Translations under genes and position numbers: made by a program
Notes under the pieces: model-generated
Told to the model about the DNA's origin: nothing
Database searches by the model: none
What the model saw: the letters and a program-made list of their open reading frames with translations, nothing else
Source: Endocalyx cinctus
Taxonomy: Eukaryota > Ascomycota > Sordariomycetes > Amphisphaeriales > Apiosporaceae
Length of the DNA stretch: 64,000 bases
NCBI GenBank assembly: GCA_001600455.1
Contig: BCKC01000010.1
Location: 626,144-690,143 of the forward strand
Direction: 5' to 3'
Shown: positions 23,070 to 36,200 of the stretch, in pieces
Position numbering within the stretch: the first letter of the stretch is position 1
Layout: each line of letters starts with the position of its first letter

Positions 23070-25274
23070 TTAGCCCTCAACCAAGTTATTCTTCTCACTA
23101 AATCATAGCCCGTGCGTCAGTCAAATGACTCCAAGATTCTGCACTGCTGGAGCAAATGTTGAGTGGAAACGAATGATAGAAAATACTTACGGCAGCTCAA
23201 AATTCGTCATTAAAAGTGATCCAATGAAACCCAGAGCGGATGGTGCTACGGCAGCGTACGTTATAGAACGTAGTACGTCCGAGAACTTTCAATTGGTTGG
23301 TTAGATCATGAACTGTCTTATTATACCTTCGGATGCTCCTTAAACAGACGATATAGACGGAAGGGGGAAAAATGAAGGGAAGAAGCTAGCTTACCGCAAA
23401 GTTGACCGCAATGCGCTCCGGTGTACCCCACGCAGGCACAACACCCGTGATGGAGTTCGCCAAAAAGCGCACGGTTTCGGCCGTTGCGCCGGTACCCAGA
23501 TAGTGCCATAAGGCGGGCTCGAGGGTATTCGTATAAATGCCACCGGCTATGCAGGCACCGATGCTCGAACCGACGAAGGAGACACAGAGGAACACAGCCG
23601 TGATCTGAGGCATCTCGGCGTGCGTGACGACGATTTGGCAGGGCACCAAGAGCGAAGTCCCTACTAGTCCGGATCCGATCCCCTGAATCGCCTGCTGTAG
23701 GAAGATCTCCGCAAGGCTGTTTTCGGCCCCGCGCAATCTCAGCATGACACCGTACCCTATCAGTCGGATGGCGCACCCGAGAACGCATATCCACTTGTAC
23801 CGTCGCGTCTTGGCCATGGCGAGGCCGGCGAGGATTGCCACTAGCGTCTGCACGACACCGTTTGTGTAGGTGAAAAATGTGGCATCACGGGCTCCTTGGT
23901 TTTTCGCGACGGTCGCCCAGGCGCTGTAGAGTTAAAAAAAAGATTAGTTAGAACTAAAAAAAAATTTGAAAGGTTCTATTGCCATGCAATCATCTTACTA
24001 AATATATGTATGGGTTGCTGAAAACGCGATACTATCAAAAGCTATGAGAAGGAAGCAGAGGGCGATTGTGCGATTCTTGAAATACCGCGGGGGCACTACG
24101 GGATGTCGAGCGAGGTGATGCTCATAAAAAGGCAGTGCAATCAGCAGAAGCACGCCGACCGCGATTAACACGATAATCCAAGGTGTCTTCCAATTGGACG
24201 GTGTTGTCGACGCGAGTGTCAGGGGAATAAGGACGAGGGTGAGCCCTCCGCTAAACAAGGCGATACCGCCCAGATCGACCTGCGAGCAGAACTCATAGAC
24301 GGAGATCATTTTGGCGAACTTAGTTATAAGACCCTCCCGCTTGGCTTTACCCTGGTAGTAGAACAGCGTGGTGATAATGAAGCTGGCGCTAAAGGGCATC
24401 ACGATGGCGAAGATGCCGATACCCCACCGCCACCCGATCCCCGTCGCGGCCGTGACGCTCTCCACGACGAATCCGGCGACCCAGGGGGTAATGAGAAACG
24501 GCCAGAACGAGAGCCCGATGGCGAACGCGCGCCACCGGGCGGTGGTAATATCGGCGATGACGACGTCGTTCATAAGGTTGGTTCCCGTCTGTCCTACGGA
24601 GTAGAAGACGGAGCCGGCGGCGTAGGCGTTGAAATCTCGCGCGGAGGCCATAACTATGTATGATAGGAGATAAAACGACACCGTCAGCATGTACGTCTGG
24701 GCTCGCCCGATGACGTTGGATAGCTTCGCAATCGGCGGCTTCGCCACTGCGAAAATGATAGTGCTAGCCGTCGATAGCGTCGCTAGCTTCGATAGTTGCT
24801 CGAATTCAGATGTCGCGTAGTTACGATATATATACAAGGTTGAGTTATCGAGTTCGCTGAACAGGTGTTTCAAGTTAGACTCCGTCGGTTATAGCCATAT
24901 CCTCCTGATATAACTATCAAGTTTCTATTTGCATTATACTTACTACACGATCATAATGAGACAGAGACTATGTAATATTAGTTTATAGTAGCAGAATATT
25001 GAACCAGAAGGTACTATTTTTACCCAGCTACAAGTAGCCACCAGCCCTTTGCTCCCCAAATGGCCTGTGTAGCCTCAATAGCAGACACTCCCGCCTCGAC
25101 AGGGACGTTTGCTGCTTTCAACTCAACATCCGCATCGCCTTGTAGACCACCATTCTCGGGTTGACGGTGTTTCGGTGTCGTATTACAAAAAGCCGCAATA
25201 GGTACTGGCGCTGGAGTGATTTCTCCGACCCCGATAGCTGACCGGAGCCTATTTATGATGGTCTTAATCGGCAT
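23070..25274 (-). CDS. Siderophore-iron transporter, MFS SIT family
   Basis: Six exons on the complement: 25024-25274, 24944-24967 (a 24-nt microexon), 23999-24856, 23395-23923, 23191-23285 and 23070-23097; 594 residues, the usual SIT length. The start is the ATG at 25274 (MPIKTIINRL). All introns are GT-AG with matching phases. Family blocks are clear: ELDNSTLYIYRNYATSEF, KPPIAKLSNVIGRAQTYML, GWRWGIGIFAIVMPF, PRYFKNRTIALCFLLIAFD and a short charged tail after NFELP. The microexon supplies LCLIMIV in the first membrane segment. It would import ferric siderophores by proton symport at the plasma membrane or endosomes. A GATA-factor palindrome lies about 340 bases upstream. The siderophore specificity is unknown. 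Confidence 0.92.
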
Positions 25275-25611
25275 TGCGTGGAGAGTAGTTGAGGATCTTT
25301 GCGAGCTAACGTCAGGGAAAGGAAAACGTGCATCAACTTTATGCAAGAAACAGCAAATTAAAAATTTCCCATTAGTGGCATGTGAGATTCGTACGGAAAT
25401 ATAGTATTTTTCCATTTTGAAGAAAATACCAGGGTATAACTATTCATCGGTATCTCCTAGTTTCTTATCTCTCCCCTGTGAGGGGTTGCGTGCAGGAAGA
25501 AATGATACACCCTACAAAGAATATCACTCATGTCAGCCATACCCGTTCCATCTACCTATCTATCATGTACATGGGTGCATGGATAACAGGGGGCATGCAT
25601 AAGTATATGTC

Positions 25612-25625
25612 AGATAACGTTATCT
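25612..25625. promoter_or_regulatory. Palindromic double GATA site
   Basis: AGATAACGTTATCT is a perfect 14-base palindrome holding two inverted HGATAR sites. It lies about 340 bases upstream of the SIT transporter start. Siderophore genes of ascomycetes are repressed by GATA factors of the SreA/SRE type, so an iron-response role is plausible but inferred; nitrogen GATA factors bind the same core. Confidence 0.35.
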
Positions 25626-26270
25626 TCAGCGTCCATCTAATCTATGGCCCGAGATGGCCAGCCAGCAACACCTACATATTATATATATTAATTATTGAAT
25701 GCGAATCTTTTATCCTCGGTTGCGCGATGTATTTTTTTTAGTTAGGCCGGCCATCACGTGTGCCACGCGCCACGTGCCCTAGCCACCCCCTGTCCCTTAT
25801 CCTTTTGGTTGGCCATAATACGTAGCTTTCTTCAATGATTGATGCTCATACCAGATGCCGTAAACCCGCTCTCCTTGGAGATTTATATTTCCTGTATCTG
25901 TTTGATATGTGCGATTTATTCGAGGCTCGTTTGGAAGGGTTGCGATGTCGATGCATCGATCATCTAACCATTTACGAACGATACTCTACACTCTAAACCA
26001 GAGTTCTTTTAATATTTCAACTATCGCAATACATCAGTAATTTTCCAGTTGAGAGAAATCTCCATAAGCTAGCATTTAATTCGCAGGTATTGAAATTCTG
26101 CTATGTTACTTATTAGCTTCTTTTCAACCCCGTACGACACGCCAGGCGAGAAGTCCGTTCCGTCATTCAATAAACAACATGTCTCTCCCGTTCTATAGTT
26201 CAGGTTACGCATGCTATTTGCATCCGCATATTTCTACTGCTTTCGTGATGTCGCCGGGGGGAAATCAAAC

Positions 26271-26271
26271 T

Positions 26272-26302
<31 letters not shown>
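26271..26302 (+). repeat. CT microsatellite
   Basis: About 32 bases of near-perfect CT repeat in the presumed 5' leader of the small gene starting at 26433. Confidence 0.85.
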
Positions 26303-26432
26303 TCGGTTTCTTTCCTTCTTTCCCGTCCTAATAACCTCCCACCTCTCACTTGACCACCTATATAATACTTTCGAGCAATTCTCGCTTTCACGTTTTTCTC
26401 ATTCCTGTTATTCATCTTTTAGGTCTTGAATA

Positions 26433-26928
26433 ATGGCCAGGAATACCAACCAGGTGCCGCCAGAAAACCTGGAAGAGTTCTTTCCGCAAATGCCTCCCCC
26501 CAATCCACCGCCGCCTCTCATGGACTATACAACACCGAACACCGCGAAACAGGAGACGCCTGACCCAAGTGACATGGACTCCAATCATCCTTTCTCCCTT
26601 TCTCAAGAAAGTAAGTATTGGAGTACTGGTAATAGGGGTTAATCATACTATTGTTATCAAAGTGTTAGAGCTTATGGAGATAGATTGGGAGCTTGGCAAT
26701 CATATCAGGTGTACTATGTAAATATCTCATTGAATTAGGGCTTAAGGAACTATCTACTTCTATGAATCGAACGGGAGCTCAGCACCTTATCTATAATGCT
26801 TCCGGAGCTGGTGGATACGTAATTACAGGATTGGTCAATCACTCAGACCGGGTCAGTAAGCTTGATTCCACCCCTTAATTTAACGTCTCCAATACCAGAT
26901 CCCATTCAGTCCCACTTCTCCGTCATAA
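26433..26928 (+). CDS. Small proline-rich three-exon protein, unknown function
   Basis: Exons 26433-26610, 26709-26851 and 26899-26928 give 116 residues. Intron 1 (GTAAGT ... ATCAG, 98 bases) and intron 2 (GTCAGT ... CCAG, 47 bases) both close in frame. The N-terminal half is Pro-rich and disordered (FPQMPPPNPPPPLMDY). The second half (SVLCKYLIELGLKELSTSMN, then a Gly-rich segment ending GYVITGLVNHSDR) looks folded. I do not recognise it. If intron 2 is retained the protein ends a few residues later at 26878. The model rests on splice phase alone, without family support. Confidence 0.5.
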
Positions 26929-27277
26929 TGGCTATGCAGGTCTAACCTTTACCCCTTTCTACGTTGAGGATGTAATGATGTAAGTAATGAGGCGATTGAA
27001 TTTCACTGTGACGGAGCAATCTTGCCGGTTTTATCAGACATAGAAGTAAGCCAATGCTTACAATAATAGTTCAAAATATCCGTGCACACTGATCAAACCC
27101 ACCCATCCTGCGATCTCATACCAAATAAGGTAACTCATTACATACTCGTCAATATAGACAACGGCTTCCAAATCAGGTACCACGCTACACTCTATACTTC
27201 CAAGCCGATCCTTTCTATATCACTAGTCGACGCCCGGAACACTACACAAGTTGCGCCAGACACAAGAACTATCATGC
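26929..27277. other. Short convergent spacer
   Basis: Lies between the stop of the small gene and the stop of the giant DUF3638 gene. The frame 27082-27378 overlaps the giant gene's 3' end and has no features. Confidence 0.55.
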
Positions 27278-30200
27278 TCAGCTCTCGATGTCTGACCTTT
27301 GAAGGATATTCCCGTTCAGCATCCTACCAATATGTGTCTTGGAAATTCCTTGACCATTCCGCCGAATCTTGCACGTAAGTACTTGGAGAAATTCAACTGG
27401 GCTCCTGTCAAATTTTGACATGCCATTTGCATTAGAGCGAATGTATCCGTCTACTGCGATATCCTCGCCTTCGCGTGGCACATCGCTTGCGAGGCCAAGA
27501 AATTTACAAGTTTCTAGGTAGTCTTCGTATCTACCAAAGTAGAGCTGTCCGGAGAAGAGGTTTAACGGAACTAGAAGATTACTCGGGATCTTTAGTTGCT
27601 GTTGCCGAGATGGGATTGAAAGGAAGTCCAGGTGATCAAAAGAGGAGTGGCCGGTATGTGTCCGGGCCTTGTATAGATGCATCGTTACGTATTTCGACTT
27701 TGCTGACTGGAGGTTTGGAAATAGCTCTTCTGCTTCGTATGGGCTGATAATAAGTAAAACGTCGATAACGTTGATATCTTTGGCTCGACGCGAGAGGATC
27801 CACTGTACGGGGCGCTGGAAACAGTCAGAAACATAACCGATCTCCGAGGAATCCACCGTTCTAATGAAGTCGGCTGTTACGAAGAGCTGCTCGACGTCGA
27901 GTTGCGATACCTCGAAATGATCTGCTGCGCTCGTATCGCGCAGCGCGCTAAAGGCTCGTATGTAGGCTGATGAAGCGGGCACCAAGCGACCTGTGGTAGC
28001 GAAGTTTTGGACGTCGGGATGGAGTGAGTGTTGAAAAGGCTGTGCTGGAGGCGGTCGCTGCACCTGACGCTCCTGCTCAATCTCGGGGGATAATTCTCGC
28101 TCTTGCTCTTCTTCCAATACACTCGAGATAAAGTGTAAGCTCCCAAATTCATTGCACCGCTCCACTAGTTCCCCTGATCTCTGACTTCTATTACGCAAGA
28201 GGCCGGGCAAGGACGTTGCTCCTTGTGCCGAGCGAGGCCCATATCTAGACTGGATAGATTGAGCCTCGGTATCGAGGAACTGTGTAGCGCGGGTATGTGA
28301 CATGCACGTGGAGCCGTCTTCTTCACATGATTTCCAGAGTTCTGCTTGACGTAAGAAGCGGTCGCCTTGCGTGGCCCACAGCGGCATGTTTCCCCTGATA
28401 TCTGCGAAGGTTTCCGAGATGGCCCAGTGCAGTACGTCTTGTACTACGATAGGAGCGCCCTCTGGCTTTCTCGTAAGTTCCTGAATCTTGGTCTTGATCT
28501 CCGAGCTCACGCAGAAGGTGACCGACTGCCCTTGTCCCAGCTTTCTTAACCTCATGCACGCTGGAATAAGTTAGCAATAGTAGTAAGGAACAAAGTGTCG
28601 TCTTTGAACTTGCCTTGGACTAATTTATCTTTAGTTAAGTTTGCACCAAGTGTTACCGCAGCTCTGTAATCATGTGGCAATTTGAGATCGATGCCCCTTG
28701 TGTGAGCCTCGTCTAGAAATACCAGGCAGCTATCGAGCCGAGTCGCGTAGGAGGACGTCTGGAAACTCTCTATGCACCCGCGATGGTCGATGACAGTCAA
28801 CTCATGGTCGTCATCTAGGAAGACTGCAGCTTCTATTTTAACATTTTCGACCATCCGCAACCAAGTTTGTGCGACTTCCCGATTATTCAGTTCTAGTATT
28901 TGGGCGCCAACATCGATAATTACTCGCGTCGGCTTTTCTAGTTTGACCACCATCTTGAGAATGCGCTCTGCGTCTGTGACAGGGATATCGTCTTGGTCAG
29001 AGAGTAAAATCACCGAGTTTTCCGGTTGTAAGAGATACTCGAGGACAAGCGCGTTGGTATGATTTTGAGACGAAAGATCGAGATGCTCTACGTCTAGGGG
29101 GAGGAGCTTGCTAGAGTCCTTAGTACCGCTAAATCCGGTGGTGTAAAGGGGTTTCGTCTTCCCGAAATCCCATCCAGAAGCCGAGAGCTTGTCCGGGAAC
29201 TCTTTTACTTCCTTTGGAAACACCACATACTCTAAGAAATAATCTATGACATTTTTTTGATACTTTAGATGGGGAAATATATCATCAATGCATTGACGAC
29301 GGTCTTGAAGATTGATTCCGTCTATATATCGAAAGGAGGATGGCATTTGAAGACTGTCTTTCGTCCAAGAATCGTACTCAGTGCTTGCCTGATCCGATTT
29401 CATAAGATGATTCAACGTGATAAATAGATCTTCATCCTCAAGACCGCCATAATAGTACGTCAAACATGTGAGAATAATGACTACGTCTGGGTGACTGAAC
29501 TCTGAACGCGGCGTTGGATTGTCTTTTGCTCGGTATGGGACGGCCAATTTTGTTGGTGGCGTACGAGCGGTAGCAAGTCCATAGTTAACTCGCCAACGCT
29601 TCCGGCGAAGCGTGAATTCAAGAATACCCCCAGCTAAGATACCGCGGAGAAGAAGAAGTAGAGGCTTTGCGCTCTCTGTCCAAAGCCCTCCGTTACTGAG
29701 TTCCTCTATAGCATTGATATCTTCTTGGCTCAGAGTATATTCTGTAATGTACTTGAAGACGGCGTCTCTAACATGTTCTTGCTGCCTCGCTATAGGGAAA
29801 CCATCCATACCTTTGTCGCAAATGTGCCTGGCGACCCTGGCTACGAGAAGCTTGTCAGCGTCCTCCTTCAGGATGCGCACTCTAGGAAATCCGCCATCAT
29901 CTCGAGGATCAATGTCCATAGACTGCGGTAAGTCACCCGCGACATCCGCAGCCAAATAACGCACCAAGCCAAGTACTTGTTGTATGCATGTCCAGCGGGT
30001 GGGGCTTAGCTCAATGGGCTGTTGGAGCCCCATGGTATAGACGAGTTCAAATTTGGGACTAAAGTTCTCGTCGCTTTCATCGATAATGTCCCTGCTGTTA
30101 GCATCGAAAAAGTCCTGCAGGCGTACGAATGATTCGCCGATCGCTTGCTTAGCGGTGCTGTTGTCACAATAACATTCGATCGCCATCAGCTGGAAGGAAA

Positions 30201-33200
30201 GAATATGCTCCGGTTGCACTAGAAGAACGCCGCCGCTATTCTTACATTCCCTCACCATCTTATCAATAGTTTCAGCCATCGCCGTAGACGCTTGTAGAGA
30301 GCGTGAAAACGGCATGTAGTAGGCCCTCCTGTTCAAAAGCCCACCCAGCTTGGAAATCAGCATCTGCGCCATCTGCTTCGACTGCGGCTTCGCAACAATC
30401 ACGCGGGCAAGCTGCGACCCGTTGGCCAACTCCGCAGATACCATCGGCACGATCACGGAACTCTTGCCTTCGCCCATATTCAGTTGCATAACCGCATTGC
30501 AGCCGGACCGAGGGTCTATCATCTCGGACGCGATTTGTTCCTGCACGTCCCGTATCATGATGTTACTCTCAATCTCGATAAGCAGCCATTCCGGATGCTG
30601 ACAGAGACTCCGGTTTCGACTCCCTATATTTCTCAGCTCCTTCATCAGCTCCTCATCACTTCGTAGACTAGCAGCTTGTACGAGTCTCTCTGCTCTCTGA
30701 AGAATAGATAGGGCGAGACCGTAGCAAGTAATTGTTTTCTTCCAATCTACACTGAGGAATTTCCATGAATCCTTGCTCAGCTGCTGCAGAAATAATATTG
30801 GAGATATTCGTGGGCCACACCCCAGCTCAGACATTCCGCTGTGACCATAACACGCAGTCTCGAGACTGAGGTATAGTTTATCTACTGTCTGTTGACAATC
30901 GTCTAAGTGGCGACGCAAGGATTGGACGAGATGTTTTTTGGGCAAATTTGGATGAGCCTCTTTTTTCCTATGTTGTAAAGATAACATACTAACTTGAAGC
31001 TCCTCGATGTAAGATAATTCGTACCGAGCGCTCGGGGATGTCTCCCTCAGAGCGTTAAGAAGCCCTATGAGGCGAGAAGCCTGCGATTTATAATTATGAA
31101 GAGATAGCGTGAACTCGAATGGCCGTGTAATTAGTGGGATTGGTGCTATGACTAAGAAAATATCCTGGACAGATATGAAGGTACGTCCTCTTGTCGGAGG
31201 TATTAACCTCGTTGGTGTAGAGGGCTGAAGCGTGAGAGGCTCGCACCGGAAATGAGATAGACATTCTTCGACACGTCCGAAGTATTCCAACAGGCAAATG
31301 TTGTTAAACCAGTTTTCGAACTGGGTTCTTACTATAGATTCGATATTGTCGAGGTACACATAGTTAGATATTCGGGAATCCATTGGTCCTAGGGGAGGCA
31401 GAGTTTTATTTGGCCATTTCTTGCAAAGATACGCTACAAGAATTTCAACAGCGTAGTATTGGTTCTGATAAAATTGGATATCGCGACGACGCCAAAACAT
31501 ATATGATTCTTCTTCTGCCCTTGCTCGCATATTTGCTTCGGGAGAGCTCGTGAGCGGTACAAGCCCAGAGCGCACGGAGCCTCTTATAATCGCATCAGTG
31601 GCCTCATATCCATTATTTGGACGGCATGATTCAATCGATGGCAATTCAACATCATTAAGTTCATTTTCTGTGCAAAATAGTGCCAGTATCTGTAAAAGCA
31701 TCATGTCTGCTTGTTTGTGAGCGGCTAGGGCTGATAGCCAGGTCATTATGCTGAACTCGTTCGCCACAGCAAACTGCGTCGATAGGACTCTGTGTAGCAT
31801 TGGCCACTGAGAAATATCTAACCCAGAGTTAGCTGCGTCGGCACTGTACTGTAGCTGAGATATGTGCATGCTCCCATTGGGGCCAAGAACCGTTATGTCT
31901 GGCACTGCTGACACAATTCTCCAGAGGTCGCCAGTACACGGAGCATTTGTGTGAAGTGTGGTGCGCCCGTGGTATACAATGCTTGACAGAACGTACGCTT
32001 TAGTTGCGCGATCTGATTCTTGATTGCGGTCGCGACTATGATAGGTGACATCGTGGGCCGTGGTATGATCCTCAGCACCAAAACTCGAGACCCGGAAGGT
32101 GGCGGAGCGGATACGGTCGCGATCTATCAAAAGCTCATCCGATTGAATATCCTCGCGAATATTTAACAGCTTTGCGTCAGACTCTGGATAGAACAAGCTC
32201 CTCTCTCTCGCTTGTTCGAAAATTTCAACTACGGCCTTGTAGAATCCGTCATGTTGTGATAAATAACCAAGATTTGGCGCCCACGATACAGTTTGCATCA
32301 CTCGCTCGTGCTGAGGGTAGTACTTTCTCTTCGGACATAGCCGCGCAATTGCCTGAAGAATGTCAACATTTTGCGTTGACAACTGGTCGAACGATCGGAC
32401 GGCAGCCGAGTTCAGTATCCACAGTGCCTGCTCCGTTCCGGTTCTCTTCAAAAGAGGGTCTGGAAGGCAATAAGATGTTAAGGCATGTAAATAAGACAGG
32501 AAGAGTTTGCCTTGTAGATTTCCGTTATCGCTTAATCGTCCGAGTAAGCTATCTACATGTAGTGGATGCACTTTGGTGATGGATGCCCTTTCGACAGTGA
32601 CGCGAATGTGACCGTTAGTGGGCTCCCAAGACACTGGACCTTCTGGTACGAGAACGTGGCGGCCTTTATCGCCTTTTAGTACCAGCTTGTTTGAAAAGCC
32701 GATCAAAGTCCCGAGAGATTGGTCCTCATCTATCGCCATGCCTCGAAATTCTCTTGATTGTAGACTTGACTGGCCCGCCGTAACCATGAAACCGAGCCGG
32801 AGCCCAGGAATACTTATCTCGAGTGAATTATAGTCTGAAGGCTGAAGGAGTATATGTATATCGAGTTTCTTGGCCAGTGGAGATAGCACATTAGAAATAG
32901 TAGCGGCAATTTCACCATTCGCGCGGATGACGGCACTGCCTTCCCTCATCAACCTCCATCCTTTAGGAGATCTACACATGGTCCACATATCAACACCCGA
33001 TATCCATGGATTTTCGAGAGGCCTGAACTCTACCGTGTCGTTCACGTAATCGTACCAGTGTACAAAATCATTAATGAAATGGTTCGGTAGTAGTTCTTGA
33101 AATAAATGAGCTGGAATGACCTCGTAGCGTGTATCATCATTGGAGGCCTGAACGAGAAGTTCCAAGGTGCCGGATGGGGTCCTATTTAGACCGAAGCGAA

Positions 33201-36200
33201 CGTTGTAGCCTTGATATTGCTTCTTCGCCGAGAATTCCATGCCAGTGATAGATGTGGGCATAACTTCCACAGGGACTCGGCCGAAAAGTATCCGCCACAT
33301 CGGTTGGGCTTCATATTCTGGCGGCGGACGACTCAATGGCACGCAATTAACGAGAAGCTCCCCGCTGAGCAAATTGTAGTGAACTTGAAGATCATTTGCT
33401 CCATTTTCCGACGATGTCTCTGTAGTAAGCCAGTGCGTCGTGTTCGACACTACTCGCCATTTTTTCCCCGGACGATATGCCGACCAAGATTTCTTTACGG
33501 CATCCGAAATACCTGATTTTCTTACTGATAAGATGGGTAGGCTACAATATAGTAACCTCTGGAACCGAACGCTAAGACAAGCGAGCGTGAGCTCGGACAC
33601 CGGATCGTATGTGCGTTTTCCTTCTTGAATGAGGATGGAGCACTGGACAAAGATCGACGCGTCGGCGTCTGATTCTAAGATTTTGGAAAGATGGTCTTTC
33701 TCAACATCAAAACAGGATACACAGATAAGCGCTATATCAACGCTTTTCGACTTGAAGGATATACTATGGTCTTGTGTCGCGGCGTTGTGTGACTTGTCTC
33801 TAAGTAGCTCAACCCAGGCAAAAGCTCCCATCCGGAGAGTTCTCAGGAGCTGGAGACAACTCTGTCCTATATTCTCCGACGAGGTTAGCGAAAGTAAGCG
33901 CGCAGTTATTGCCCTAAATACATTTAGAGCCTGGGCGGACTCCCAGTTGTCCTTGACCTTATGCCAAGCTATCCCTACGTTCTCAAGCAGACAAAAAGCA
34001 AACTCCTCATCATCTATGACAGCGTGACTGGCTCGTAGTGGCGTATCGCTGGAAGGCCCTACTTGGTAAAGACACTGTAATACGAAGATGGTAGTCTCTT
34101 CCTTTCCGAATTTGAGTGATGGTGCGGCCAGCTGCAGTAAGATGTTATATAGTTGGATGTGGTGACCGAGTGGCAACGTAGCCATATCCCTCCATTCTTC
34201 GACGCTCACGTGAATCGGAGCCTCCGATTGGCTCGCGATAGCGACATTTGATTCAGGGCCATTTGGCGAGGTCGCAGGACGGAGCAAGTACTGCTGCAGA
34301 CCCTCCAGCTGCGTAGGGAGGCGGTATGTACACATATCGAGAACCTTTTGCGTGGACACAAAGGGCTCCACAAAGTAGCCAGCATCGAAGTCAAAGTATC
34401 GATAATTCAAACCGTTATTAAGACATACATTACTATCCTCAGCGTTCGAGACTCGTCGTCTTCTCCGATGCGTCTTAACGTGAGGTTTAATTTCGGACAA
34501 AAGCCCAATAGATGATGAAGAGCTCCCCGTCGGGAGATGGGGATCCGAAGCTAATGGGTGCATCGATTCAGGAGAATTCTTCACCGAGTATTCCAACCCA
34601 ATGACATTCCGCAGCAGGTAGAATGTCGCCTGGCGCCATGATTGGAAGTATGTCGGGATAAACAACTCAAAAATGATTGATTTTGCTTTCTGGATGTGTC
34701 GGGGAAGAGGCCACTCGTAGATATCAATATGAAGATTTTCTGCCCGAGTCTCATAGATGCACTTTTGGCAGCTCGCCTTGTGTCTCGACTCGTTAAAGTA
34801 ATTGATGCTATCTCCTAGGACATCCTCGTACTCGCATTTCAGCTGGTTGGAGAGTCTTATTAAAGTATTGTATTCCTCTTTCAGATTGTATAACTCCGCT
34901 AGTTTGGATCGTTTATCTTCCTCGGCGCGCGAAATTATCTCCTCACGCTTTCTTTGTAGCATCGAACAGGTGTCGAAATACCTGACCGGGAAGCACCGAT
35001 GATCTTCCAGATCATGATATAACAATGTGGATGGGAATAGACTAGAGACTTGACGATGGGCAAAATACTGCTCAATACGGTGTAGTGCCACCATCTGGGT
35101 CCGAAATGGTAAAAGAAGGTTTTGGAGGACATCTTGTGGGATGCCAGGTTCGTATTCGCCCAGCAAGGGGTAATGACTGACAGCGGCGCTGTCGAAAGCA
35201 ATCCATAGTTCGAAAATCGTCAGTACCATCGTTGAAATGGCCTCTGGGTTATTTGAGTAGTACGGTAGAGTTAATTGGTGGTAGGTGACAATGAGGGGGT
35301 AGAGTTCACAGCGTGAGGCATGCGCGTTATCTTGACTCCATTGTCGGCAGTGGAGTGCTACCCATGTCTCAAAGGCTTCTAGGTTAGCGAGCGCATTAAT
35401 CTCATTCCCTCCCGAAAAAGATTCTGGGAGTCGAGGTAGCTCATTTGGAGAGAAAATCATGAGAGTCGAAGATGACTGGAAATTATTACAAATTGATTTT
35501 TCTTGTCGACAGTTCATCCAGGAGATACGCGTGTCTAATTCAGGGATGAAGATGTGGCTATCGTTGACGAAGTCGAGCTCGGGCAACTTTGAAAGATTAA
35601 TCTTTCGGGCTTCTTGCTCTTGGATTCTTAACCAGCGTTTGGAAATGCTAGCATATGCATCCTTCATGGCATTTTGAACGTGAAGAAGAACTTTGTTTTC
35701 GACGGACATGCCTATCTTGACTAGGCGCCTGGCCAATTTGGCGTTCATCGAAAATAAAACTTCGCTTTGAAGTGACTGTTTCGTTGCTAGTACGAGCACA
35801 TGAGACAAGATAAAGAGCATAGCTTCTTTGTAGATAGTGTCTGATTTGGTTGGCGTTGCCTTCCGGGTCAAGTCGAGTTGGAGAGCGACACGAATGAATA
35901 GCCACGACGGCGAGCGACGCCATGGTGAAAGAGCGTTGTCCCAAAGCACATCATCGCGTGTATTCTTCACAATGACCGGGCATTCCATGGGCTCACCCAT
36001 TGATCTCAGAAAGCCGATAAGAGACTCAGACACCATACCCGGATGGGTTGTGTCACGCTCTTCGGGGAGGATGTCATCCGCTTTTTTCACCTTAGGCTGC
36101 ATTTCCTTGACGGGGTGTTTGCTCATATTTGAAAGGTCTTGAGAGATGGTCAGGTAAAACTCATGTCGTCTGAAGTTCGGTTCAGATTCATTGATGATAA

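Larger units (their letters stand above)
25275..26432. other. Divergent promoter region with GATA palindrome and CT microsatellite
   Basis: Separates the starts of the SIT transporter (minus) and the small proline-rich gene (plus). It contains the perfect palindrome at 25612-25625 and a (CT)n tract at 26271-26302 in the plus-strand gene's leader. No further gene. Confidence 0.6.

Noticed and set aside
24874..25023. Truncated 5' end of the siderophore transporter, which at first seems to lack its N terminus
   Set aside because: The separate minus-strand frame at 25024-25274 and the microexon supply it through normal splicing.
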